A stretch of DNA of 14,662 bases. It comes from Lachnospiraceae bacterium UBA7481. Lineage in GTDB: Bacteria; Bacillota; Clostridia; Lachnospirales; Lachnospiraceae. The position numbers and the translations under genes were made by a program. Positions 1 through 6,582 of the stretch are shown here, in pieces; position 1 is the stretch's first letter; every line of letters begins with the position of its first letter. The notes under the pieces were generated by a model, which saw only the letters and a program-made list of their open reading frames with translations, did not search any database and was not told the DNA's origin. The stretch spans positions 1 through 14,662 of the forward strand of contig DLOP01000073.1 in assembly GCA_002478505.1 (NCBI GenBank), written 5' to 3'.

Positions 1-42
1 GGAATCGAGCTCGGCACTGCGGGCTTATGGTATAATAATTGA
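1..42 (+). CDS. Possible 3' end of an upstream gene (partial)
   Basis: Reading frame 1 is open from the window edge and ends at a TGA at 40-42, giving the tail GIELGTAGLWYNN. The stop overlaps the ribosome binding site of the next gene (GAGGGAG, 41-47), a spacing typical of consecutive genes in a Firmicutes operon. This suggests the acetyltransferase is the last gene of a rightward operon entering from the left. Thirteen codons are too few to identify a family, and frame 2 is also open here, so this is a weak call. Confidence 0.35.
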   Translation, partial: GIELGTAGLWYNN

Positions 43-53
43 GGGAGCTTCAT

Positions 54-647
54 ATGAACCACGAATTAAAAAAATTGATCCATCAAGACTTATCACGAAT
101 TTATGACCATCCCTTAACGTTGAAGGACCGCCTTTTTCTCCCTCTGGAGATAAAGTATCTGATCCTCTGGCGTAAAGCTTCCTGGTATCGCCAGAAGGAT
201 CTATCTGAGAAAAAACCGGGCAGCAGGATCCGCTTCCTATATTACGGAATGAAACTAATGCATCTTACCAAAAAAACGCAGATCAACATTCCTGCCGAAG
301 TCAATGCCGGTCCCGGTCTCTATCTGGGTCATCTTGGAAGAGTCATCCTCCATCCCGACGTTACCCTTGGAGCTAACGTAAATCTCTCTACAGGTATCAC
401 CATCGGGCAATGCAACCGTGGCAGCAGGAAGGGCGTTCCCACCATAGGCAGTCATGTCTGGATCGGCACCAACGCTGTCATTGTGGGCAGGATCACTATC
501 GGCGATGACGTCCTGATTGCCCCGGGAGCCTATGTGAATACGGATGTTCCGTCGCATTCCATCGTCATCGGCAATCCCGCCGTCATCCATCCGTCAGACT
601 TTGCAACGAAAGACTACATCAATCGTCCGGTCTCTCCAGAACCGTAA
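54..647 (+). CDS. Hexapeptide-repeat O-acetyltransferase, serine-acetyltransferase-like
   Basis: Predicted cytoplasmic acetyl-CoA-dependent O-acetyltransferase of 197 residues. An N-terminal helical part (about 1-75) precedes a left-handed beta-helix (about 77-185) with repeats such as VTLGAN, PTIGSHVWIGTNAVIVG and ITIGDDVLIAPGAYV, and the usual closing HSIVIGNPA. The layout resembles CysE-type serine acetyltransferases. His93 in LGHLG sits where the family's catalytic His lies, but the second conserved His (the RHPKIG region in CysE) is replaced by GVPTIG (Val128). With glycosyltransferases next door, O-acetylation of a polysaccharide or glycolipid sugar is more likely than cysteine synthesis. 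The ATG at 54 is preferred because GAGGGAG at 41-47 lies 6 nt upstream; an in-frame TTG at 39 has no such site. The 3' end overlaps the convergent membrane transferase gene by 29 bp. The family call is firm; the acceptor is unknown. Confidence 0.85.
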   Translation: MNHELKKLIHQDLSRIYDHPLTLKDRLFLPLEIKYLILWRKASWYRQKDLSEKKPGSRIRFLYYGMKLMHLTKKTQINIPAEVNAGPGLYLGHLGRVILHPDVTLGANVNLSTGITIGQCNRGSRKGVPTIGSHVWIGTNAVIVGRITIGDDVLIAPGAYVNTDVPSHSIVIGNPAVIHPSDFATKDYINRPVSPEP

Positions 648-2133
648 ATTTATAAAAGAAATCCTGTACGGTAATCGTATAATCGGAACCATGATAGACT
701 ATATGATCCGTATCCCCTACCACATAGATTTTTCTAAAATATGGACTGTTGCCTGCATATGCTTCACTCTCCTCTTTCAACACAGCATCCAGAGAGCTGT
801 TTTGCGTCATGATCAGATGAGTCGCCGCATATCCTTTTCTGAAAAGATAATAATCATACCATCCTTCCAACACTACTCCGCCTACTTCATCATAGCTGAT
901 ACATACCAAGAGCACATCCTGATCCTTCAGATCTTCTTCCATGATCATCTGCTCTGCCGCATAGGAATATCTGGCATACTGCTCTCTGGAATCCGAAAAA
1001 CTCCTACGCCCTCCAACAGTACATGACGCCAGAAGAAAACCGACAACAACCCCATACGCAATCTTTCGATGCTTTTTTCCCACCACGGCCATAAATCTCT
1101 CGATCCCGTAAGAAGCCGTCAGCAGAATGCAGGGAAGCACCGCAATAAAGTACCGGTTTTCATATAATCCGCCGCCGGGATTGATCCATCTACTGTAAAT
1201 AAAAATTACGGCCATCATTACCGGTCCCGTCAACGCATATATTATCCGGGGAAGATCCCTCTGTTTTAATACGACAATATCATATAGCAGCCAAAGAAAA
1301 CCAACGCCATATAAGATACATAACAGATAATTGCCGCCCAGCAGATATCCTACAGTTTCCGGCAGTTCCATCCATTCCGGCGGTGCGATCCAAAAAGACC
1401 CTGTATCCACCTTTGAAGCATGCATTGCTGTAATAAACCAAGGAAAAAATACAACCGCAGATACAAGAAACGGAAGAATCAATTTCCATTTTTTCTTATC
1501 GCGCAAAATACAGATCAGAGCACCTGTTCCAAGCAGTACAAGATATAAAATTCCAAAATAGTGGGAATAAGCCAAAATGACCATAGCTCCCGAAGCGATA
1601 CACAGACGCTTCCTATCCATCCGGTCTTTTAAAACCAGAAAAGTGTCTGTGACCAATACCGCAGCAAAAAAAAGGAGCGCATAAGCCCGAAACTCCAAAG
1701 CAATACGATTAATAATAGTAGTAGAAAACAGGCACATAAACAACACAGCATACGCTGCTTTTCTTCCTATAGATCGGTCTGCCAGACGCACCAGAAGCCA
1801 GATACCTGCCAGCGTCATCAGTATACCGGGAAGCAGAAGCCAGATATTTTCCGGCGGAAGCGTATGGTAAAATCCATATACGATCAACGCATACAGCGGG
1901 AGATTAGTTACCTCTATCGTCTGATAATAATGGAGCACATCTCCCAGAGACAACCCGCTTCGCACAAATCCTATGGTCGCCACCTCATCATACCAGAATT
2001 CTTTCAACCCTGCAGCCCAGATCAAATATATAAAAAGGAGAAAAAGGGAGAAAACTCTGACACCCAAAAAAACAGTATCAGTTTTTCGTTTATTAATTTT
2101 ATTTTCTATTTTATTTTCGTTTTTAATATCCAT
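619..2133 (-). CDS. Polytopic membrane glycosyltransferase, GT39/PMT-like
   Basis: A 504-residue integral membrane protein with roughly ten to twelve hydrophobic helices, the first at about 20-42. Just after helix 1 lies FWYDEVATIGF with the acidic pair Asp49-Glu50, followed by TNLPLYALIVYGF. These match the first-loop DE motif and the (H)PPLY-like segment of GT-C transferases such as PMT and ArnT, which take sugar from a polyprenyl-phosphate carrier on the outer face of the membrane. The inferred role is late extracytoplasmic addition of a sugar to a lipid-linked glycan. The N-terminus (residues 1-17) is rich in Lys, Asn and Glu and probably cytoplasmic. The ATG at 2133 has GGAAAGG upstream but only about 1 nt away, so translation may be weak or the start imperfectly placed. 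An 8-nt T tract (coding strand) lies inside a membrane segment. It is the last gene of the operon and overlaps the convergent acetyltransferase. Donor and acceptor are unknown. Confidence 0.8.
   Translation of the reverse strand: MDIKNENKIENKINKRKTDTVFLGVRVFSLFLLFIYLIWAAGLKEFWYDEVATIGFVRSGLSLGDVLHYYQTIEVTNLPLYALIVYGFYHTLPPENIWLLLPGILMTLAGIWLLVRLADRSIGRKAAYAVLFMCLFSTTIINRIALEFRAYALLFFAAVLVTDTFLVLKDRMDRKRLCIASGAMVILAYSHYFGILYLVLLGTGALICILRDKKKWKLILPFLVSAVVFFPWFITAMHASKVDTGSFWIAPPEWMELPETVGYLLGGNYLLCILYGVGFLWLLYDIVVLKQRDLPRIIYALTGPVMMAVIFIYSRWINPGGGLYENRYFIAVLPCILLTASYGIERFMAVVGKKHRKIAYGVVVGFLLASCTVGGRRSFSDSREQYARYSYAAEQMIMEEDLKDQDVLLVCISYDEVGGVVLEGWYDYYLFRKGYAATHLIMTQNSSLDAVLKEESEAYAGNSPYFRKIYVVGDTDHIVYHGSDYTITVQDFFYKFTVLERPDD
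1666..1673 (-). repeat. 8-nt homopolymer (T8 on coding strand)
   Basis: A run of eight A on the plus strand reads as T8 in the membrane transferase gene, encoding part of a Leu-Leu-Phe-Phe stretch in a transmembrane helix. It is a possible slippage site. In the given sequence the frame is intact. Confidence 0.6.
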
Positions 2134-2169
2134 GCCTTTCCGTAACCTGTATAAAATTTTTCAATGCTA

Positions 2170-3315
2170 TCAATTCCGGAAACTATCTCCGGTAAAAATC
2201 GCTATATATTTGTTTTGTACAGACGCTTCACTAAACACCGTCTCTCTAAGTCGCTGATATTCTGTCCGGTACTTTGTAAGATCCTGCGCTAGCAGATCCG
2301 GTGACAGTTCTTCCCAGCTTTCAAACCCCACCCCTAAGATATCGTTTCCCTCCAAAATTGCCCGGTAAGTAACAGGAACCGTATCCACGAACACCGCTTC
2401 CTGCATCACACCGGAAGTCTGTGTGGCATAATTCAGGGGCGAATAAGGCAGCACGGTATATTTTACCTTGGCAAGCAAAGAAAGATACTCTTCCTGCGAA
2501 AGATACCGATCCAAAATCTCTATTTTTCCATTGGCCTGTTCTGCAATGTTCTGCAATGCTTTTACCCGTTCCTGATCATAGAACCGTCCCGCCACCGTAA
2601 GCGGATAGCCAATCCTGACAAATGCCTTTACCATTTCTTCCAACTGCTTTCCATTTCCCATGGTTCCCAGACAGACCGCCCGTTCTTCTTTTTCCGTGTC
2701 TGAAGATATCCGGCGGCGATAGGGCTCATATAATCCTTTTTTATCATAATAATCGGGGATATACTCCCATCGGCAGTTTTGAAAGGTAAATTGTTTTCCC
2801 GTGGAAATAATCAGATCAATCCTATTCTGCGCCTGCTTAAAAACCCACTGTTTGACACCTGCCACAAGCCTTGTTTTACCCCCTGCCTGCGCATCTGCAT
2901 GATACCCATCCAAAAATAAGGTACACACAATCTTCTGTTTTGGCTTTTTATGCAGAAACAAATACAGCATCAGATAATATTCCACATTAAAAAACCAGAG
3001 GATATCCGCATCCGTATGTTTTATGGCATTACGGATATTGGTAAACATATGGAGCTTATTTGTAATCTTTTCTAAAAAAGGGGTTTTCCCTTTCATGACG
3101 ATATGGCAGGGCAAAACTTTAGCCTGCAGGGATCCCGCATTTTTCCGATCTTCCCGCGGCAGTTCTTTTAAGATCACTTTGGGCGCAAAGACGGATACTT
3201 CACAGTCATTACGGATCATCTGCAGATATTCCTGCAGAACCTTCGGTGCATGGCCTACTGCCTTACCCTCCGCGTCGCACCTGCCCTGATATTCCACCAT
3301 GCATACTTTATTCAT
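2170..3315 (-). CDS. Divergent GT-B glycosyltransferase (GT4-like)
   Basis: A 381-residue soluble protein with a two-domain GT-B outline. The N-terminal half (about 1-190) runs from NKVCMVEYQGR through ADILWFFNVEY and IVCTLFLDGY. The C-terminal donor-binding half (about 212-375) contains AVCLGTMGNGKQLEEMVKA, PLTVAGRFYD and VLPYSPLNYATQTSGVMQEA. The TSGVMQEA segment with Glu306 takes the place of the usual GT4 E-x7-E region but is degenerate, and the C-terminal ALSEASVQNKY-type helix ends the fold. Presumed to transfer a nucleotide-activated sugar onto a lipid-linked intermediate at the cytoplasmic face. The ATG at 3315 has AGAGGAAA upstream. It starts 27 bp after the small membrane protein gene and ends 36 bp before the GT39-like gene. 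The fold is fairly secure; the sugar is unknown. Confidence 0.75.
   Translation of the reverse strand: MNKVCMVEYQGRCDAEGKAVGHAPKVLQEYLQMIRNDCEVSVFAPKVILKELPREDRKNAGSLQAKVLPCHIVMKGKTPFLEKITNKLHMFTNIRNAIKHTDADILWFFNVEYYLMLYLFLHKKPKQKIVCTLFLDGYHADAQAGGKTRLVAGVKQWVFKQAQNRIDLIISTGKQFTFQNCRWEYIPDYYDKKGLYEPYRRRISSDTEKEERAVCLGTMGNGKQLEEMVKAFVRIGYPLTVAGRFYDQERVKALQNIAEQANGKIEILDRYLSQEEYLSLLAKVKYTVLPYSPLNYATQTSGVMQEAVFVDTVPVTYRAILEGNDILGVGFESWEELSPDLLAQDLTKYRTEYQRLRETVFSEASVQNKYIAIFTGDSFRN
2539..2558. repeat. Two tandem copies of a 10-bp unit
   Basis: TTCTGCAATG occurs twice back to back inside the GT-B gene, around its residues 252-261 (A-L-Q-N-I-A-E-Q). Loss or gain of one 10-bp copy would shift the frame. 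With only two copies this may simply be chance. Confidence 0.5.
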
Positions 3316-3342
3316 GCATTTTCCTCTCTGTTATAAATTGCT

Positions 3343-3504
3343 TTATTTTTTCTTCCCACAGTATCCAAAACATATTATAGTCCAAAGTGAAGGTACCACT
3401 GCATAACCGGCAGATACCTCCCCATGATTTATAATTACATAGAAGCCTCCTATAAAAGTCAGTAGTAAGAATATAATTCCCAAAATCAATGCAGCTTTCT
3501 TCAC
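3343..3504 (-). CDS. Small two-helix membrane protein (53 aa), not recognised
   Basis: A short gene in the 213-bp space between the GT2 and GT-B genes. It begins with GTG at 3504, preceded at 7 nt by a perfect GGAGG (3512-3516), and ends at TAA 3343-3345. The product starts MKKAALILGIIFLLLTFIGG, giving one strong hydrophobic helix at about 4-25. A short polar loop follows (INHGEV, about 25-30), then a second hydrophobic stretch at about 31-48 (AGYAVVPSLWTIICFGY), and the protein ends CGKKK. Lysines at both ends suggest a hairpin with both termini in the cytoplasm. Good SD, fit between stop and start of its neighbours, and a membrane-protein-like sequence support it being real. I cannot name a family. 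It may anchor or regulate the glycosyltransferases, but that is inference; an N-terminal signal peptide is a less likely alternative reading. Confidence 0.65.
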   Translation of the reverse strand: MKKAALILGIIFLLLTFIGGFYVIINHGEVSAGYAVVPSLWTIICFGYCGKKK

Positions 3505-3511
3505 ATTCAGA

Positions 3512-3516
3512 CCTCC
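3512..3516 (-). promoter_or_regulatory. Ribosome binding site of the small membrane protein
   Basis: GGAGG on the minus strand, 7 nt before the GTG at 3504. It lies just after the stop of the GT2 gene and is the main reason to accept the short gene and its GTG start. Confidence 0.7.
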
Positions 3517-3528
3517 AAATTATGATGC

Positions 3529-4521
3529 CTATAATTTTATCCTACGGTTTAAGATATAGTATGCCCGCAGCATCCTATGCATCAAAGAGATGCTGACAAG
3601 GGACAGTAATGCTGCCATGCGGTTTCTCGTTTTTGCCCTGGAGTCCAGAAGCACCGTATTCTGCATCTTCCTGATATCCCGGTAGATCTGCCGGACCATC
3701 TTTTCATGGCCTTCATCCATCGGCGTCTCTGACAAGATCTGAAAACAGGCGGAAAAGAAACGACTGACCGCTGCCTTTCTGCAGGAAGGCAGATTTGCCT
3801 TTACATATGTGATCATTTCCCGGCAATGTTTATAGTAATCCTGATTCCTCTCATCACAGGTAGAAAACATCGTATTGCTCTTACGCTGGTAATACTGATA
3901 CTCCGACTCGCTCCCATATGCCACCTTATCCGCTGCGGCGAAAAGCTTATAGATTGTTCCCATATCTTCCGCCTTGGTATCTTCCGGAAACTGCACCTTA
4001 TCCCACAGCTCCTTTTTGCTGATCATCCCCCATGGTACGCTCAGGAAATATTTCTGGTAAAGCAGGCATTCCACGGCATCCTCTCCTGAAATACAGAAAC
4101 GCACCTCGTCCTCTCCTACATCCACTTCGATCACTTTGTTGCCGTCGTACACCTTATCATAGGAGCATACAGCAATCTCCGACCCGTATTCCTGCATCAA
4201 TTCCCACAAATAAGAAAGATAAATCTCTGATACGGTATCGTCACTGTCAATAAATGCAATAGCCTCTCCTCTGGCCTGACGGACGCCATAATTCCTTGCT
4301 GCTGCAGCGCCCCTATTTTCCGTATGGAACACCCTGATATTTTCATTTTCCTCCGCCCGTGTGTCGCATATGATCCCGGACTGATCCGTAGAGCCGTCGT
4401 CTACCAGAATGATCTCATACTCCTTAAACTCCTGCATTTCAACGCTTTGGATACACACATCCAAAGTGTTCTCTGCATTGTGTACCGGAATTACTACGCT
4501 GATCAATGGTTTTTTCTCCAT
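3529..4521 (-). CDS. Family 2 glycosyltransferase (GT-A)
   Basis: A 330-residue GT2 enzyme. The N-terminal GT-A domain (about 1-215) opens with PLISVVIPVHNAENTLDVCI and has the nucleotide-binding VDDGSTD motif (40-46). NRGAAAARNYG (69-79) and the metal-binding IDSDD (91-95, the DXD equivalent) follow. The C-terminal third is helical and basic, ending with a hydrophobic or amphipathic stretch (ALLSLVSISLMHRML) and RRIKL, which could hold the enzyme at the membrane. It should act as an inverting transferase with a UDP- or similar sugar in the cytoplasm. The ATG at 4521 is chosen because AGGAG (4529-4533) lies 7 nt upstream; a GTG at 4536 would place that site inside the coding region. It starts 30 bp after the DUF5672 gene stop. 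The family assignment is firm; the sugar is not predictable. Confidence 0.9.
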   Translation of the reverse strand: MEKKPLISVVIPVHNAENTLDVCIQSVEMQEFKEYEIILVDDGSTDQSGIICDTRAEENENIRVFHTENRGAAAARNYGVRQARGEAIAFIDSDDTVSEIYLSYLWELMQEYGSEIAVCSYDKVYDGNKVIEVDVGEDEVRFCISGEDAVECLLYQKYFLSVPWGMISKKELWDKVQFPEDTKAEDMGTIYKLFAAADKVAYGSESEYQYYQRKSNTMFSTCDERNQDYYKHCREMITYVKANLPSCRKAAVSRFFSACFQILSETPMDEGHEKMVRQIYRDIRKMQNTVLLDSRAKTRNRMAALLSLVSISLMHRMLRAYYILNRRIKL

Positions 4522-4528
4522 ATCTTTT

Positions 4529-4533
4529 CTCCT
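4529..4533 (-). promoter_or_regulatory. Ribosome binding site deciding the GT2 start
   Basis: AGGAG on the minus strand 7 nt before the ATG at 4521. It overlaps the alternative GTG start at 4536, which it argues against. Confidence 0.65.
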
Positions 4534-4551
4534 CACTTTCCTGCCGCAACT

Positions 4552-5355
4552 TCAATCTGTTCCCTTACGCAGGCAGTCCTGCATTTCTTTATAATCTTTA
4601 AAATCTTTCCGCCAGCCATGGACCGCGAAAGGGATATCTCCCTTTTCAAAACATTCCCGCAAATGATATTCCCTTGCAAACGCAAGACCGCATTCTACGC
4701 TCGCCAGCCGGAAACCGCACCGGTTCTCCCGTCCAAAAACACCAAAAAAGATATCTTCATTCCTCTTAAGGAACCAGTATAATTTACGATACCGGAATTC
4801 ATGGATCAACGCAATACATTTGCGGATATTGCGCAGGGAAAATCCTCCATTGCCCATCTGGATACCGCATCCCTTTTTTTTGCAGCAAAGGATCCGAAAT
4901 CCGGGAAAACCCTTCTTTCGTGGAAATGTCCACTCCCAGATCCGGCGTTCCGGAATCCATGGCGCGCCATAATAATCATACCCCATCTTAATAAATTCCG
5001 GAATCCGGTTCCTGTCCTGTAAGATTACGGCATCTGTCTGTGCGATCAGCAGATATTCATATTTTAAAAAACGCTGATAGAACGCCTCTGACAACATCAG
5101 CCTGTTATAGGATTTGGTCCCCGTAAAAAAATGGTCTGCAAAGCGTTCATAACCGATCCCAGGAAAATGTTCCCGATACCATGCACAGTCCAGCTGTTCC
5201 GGCGCAGCAAATACGATGGGGGTTCCCTTTAAAACCTCCGCATATTTACCGACGCAGGCTTTTTCATCCGCGGACAGCTGTTTTTTATAAATTGGAATTA
5301 CGGTAATATAGCTTTCTTCCGGCATGCTTCTGCCCAAATCCTTTCTAATCCCCAT
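4552..5355 (-). CDS. DUF5672 family protein, probable glycosyltransferase
   Basis: A 267-residue protein resembling the DUF5672 family, often found in surface-glycan clusters and thought to be GT-A-like. Visible landmarks are ITVIPIYK near the start, LLIAQTDAVIL (102-112, with a D-containing motif where a GT-A DXD would be), MGYDYYGAPW (124-133), GNGGFSLRN (168-176), NEDIFFG (199-205) and FAVHGW (243-248). Catalytic activity is inferred from family context only. It is cytoplasmic, without obvious membrane helices. The ATG at 5355 overlaps the end of the preceding GT4 gene by 11 bp and has no clear ribosome binding site, implying translational coupling. The ATG at 5325 (MPEESYITV) is a plausible alternative start, with AAAGGA about 13 nt upstream. 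An A8 tract encodes Lys159-161. Family call likely; function unproven. Confidence 0.75.
   Translation of the reverse strand: MGIRKDLGRSMPEESYITVIPIYKKQLSADEKACVGKYAEVLKGTPIVFAAPEQLDCAWYREHFPGIGYERFADHFFTGTKSYNRLMLSEAFYQRFLKYEYLLIAQTDAVILQDRNRIPEFIKMGYDYYGAPWIPERRIWEWTFPRKKGFPGFRILCCKKKGCGIQMGNGGFSLRNIRKCIALIHEFRYRKLYWFLKRNEDIFFGVFGRENRCGFRLASVECGLAFAREYHLRECFEKGDIPFAVHGWRKDFKDYKEMQDCLRKGTD
4874..4881 (-). repeat. 8-nt homopolymer (A8 on coding strand)
   Basis: Eight T on the plus strand, A8 in the DUF5672 gene, encoding the CCKKKG stretch. A possible slippage site with the frame intact here. Confidence 0.6.
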
Positions 5356-6490
5356 CTTTTATGGCGGCAAGTTCTTCTATGATCTCAACCGTCCTGTCCC
5401 ACGAGAAACGTTCCTGCTCCTGTATGACGTTTTCTCTGAAGGCTTCCGCTCTGTTTTCCCGAAAGTATTTCAGAATCGCTTTTGCTAACGCATCCGGATC
5501 GCATGGTTCTACCACATATCCGGTCTTTCCATCCGTCACCGCCTCCGGCAGTCCGCCTACTCTGGTGGCAATCACGGGAAGACCAAAGCCAAAAGCGATC
5601 TGGACGATGGCGCTCTGGGTCGCCGATTCATAAGGACAGATATTCAGATCGGCTGCCGCAAAGTAAGGCTCCACTTCGGCATCCGGGATATATCCGTCCC
5701 GGATCACAAAGCTGTCCTTAACGCCTGTCTCCTCGATCATTTCCATATACATCTCTTTGGAACCGCCAAAATCCCCTATAATATAGATCTTTGTGGAGGG
5801 ATCCTCCCGGATCAACGCGGGCGCTGCCTGAATCAGATATTTCAATCCCTTATATTTACGCACCAATCCAAAGAATAGCAGCATCTTCTCCTGCTCAGGC
5901 AGTCCAAGCTGTGCTCTTGCATCCTCTCTGCTGATGTTGTTCAGCTTAAATGCATTATAGGTCGGCAGCACTGTCCGCCGGTATTCCATTTTGGGCAGAA
6001 GGAGTTTCAGATTGCCTTCATCCTCCTTAGAGTGAAGCACGCAATAATTCCCCTTCTTCAGTGTTGTTTTTGTCAAAAACCTGTCCATGGGAAACCGCTC
6101 ATGGGGCAGCACATTATGACAGACAAAAAGGATCGGGTATTTTTTTAAACCGGCAAGCATGATCTGATAACAGGGCGCGAAATACGGATGCCACCACTGT
6201 ACGATGATCAGATCCGGAGCCAGCTTTTTGATCTTTCCCGCGGAATTTAACCAGTTAAACGGATTGGCGGTATTGATCCAGTATTTTGTATCCGGGATCT
6301 CAAAGGTCTTATTGCCATAGTCCCTTTGTTCCTTTTTAAACATAAACTTCGGATACTGCAGTTTATAAGACACTGTTTCCACATCATATTTTTTTGCAAG
6401 CATCCGGCTCAGCATCCCGGTATAATGGGAGATCCCCCCTTTATACGGATAAACCGGTCCTATGATTACGATTTTCTTCTTTTTTGACAA
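5345..6490 (-). CDS. Family 4 glycosyltransferase (GT-B)
   Basis: A 381-residue GT4 enzyme. The N-terminal domain opens with KKIVIIGPVYPYKGGISHYT, the glycine-rich acceptor-side loop of the family, followed by DLIIVQWWHPYFAP and ILFVCHNVLPHE. The C-terminal Rossmann domain shows LLFFGLVRKYKGLKYLIQA, IYIIGDFG and ADLNICPYESATQSAIVQIAFGFGLPVIA. It closes with RVGGLPEAVTDGKTGYVV (about 309-326), the donor-binding end. The role is transfer of a nucleotide sugar to a lipid-linked glycan at the inner membrane face. The start is TTG at 6490, the only usable start before the conserved N-terminus since an in-frame stop lies just upstream; AAGGA sits about 9 nt before it. A 92-bp gap separates it from the preceding gene and holds no further gene. 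Its stop overlaps the DUF5672 start. Sugar specificity is unknown. Confidence 0.9.
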   Translation of the reverse strand: MSKKKKIVIIGPVYPYKGGISHYTGMLSRMLAKKYDVETVSYKLQYPKFMFKKEQRDYGNKTFEIPDTKYWINTANPFNWLNSAGKIKKLAPDLIIVQWWHPYFAPCYQIMLAGLKKYPILFVCHNVLPHERFPMDRFLTKTTLKKGNYCVLHSKEDEGNLKLLLPKMEYRRTVLPTYNAFKLNNISREDARAQLGLPEQEKMLLFFGLVRKYKGLKYLIQAAPALIREDPSTKIYIIGDFGGSKEMYMEMIEETGVKDSFVIRDGYIPDAEVEPYFAAADLNICPYESATQSAIVQIAFGFGLPVIATRVGGLPEAVTDGKTGYVVEPCDPDALAKAILKYFRENRAEAFRENVIQEQERFSWDRTVEIIEELAAIKDGD

Positions 6491-6582
6491 GTCTCTTTTT
6501 CCTTTTCACTCTTGATATGATCCATCCGCTATTTCTGCAATGGTTTCCTTTATTACATTCCTTATAAGATATTTCCTGACTG

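Noticed and set aside
28..36. Extended -10-like TGG-TATAAT just before the acetyltransferase
   Set aside because: It would place the transcription start near 43, inside the ribosome binding site, and has no matching -35. It also coincides with codons of a possible upstream gene end (Trp-Tyr-Asn-Asn-stop), so chance is likely.
544..1026. Plus-strand frame of 160 codons
   Set aside because: It lies opposite the membrane transferase and overlaps the acetyltransferase in another frame; no ribosome binding site and no family-like motifs. Shadow frame.
4324..4782. Plus-strand frame of 152 codons
   Set aside because: Antisense to the conserved N-terminus of the GT2 gene and the end of the DUF5672 gene; low-complexity composition without motifs.
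6491..6582. Possible small gene in the 92-bp gap between two GT4 genes
   Set aside because: Short ATG frames there either stop at once or run out of frame into the next gene, and none has a convincing ribosome binding site separate from that of the downstream gene.
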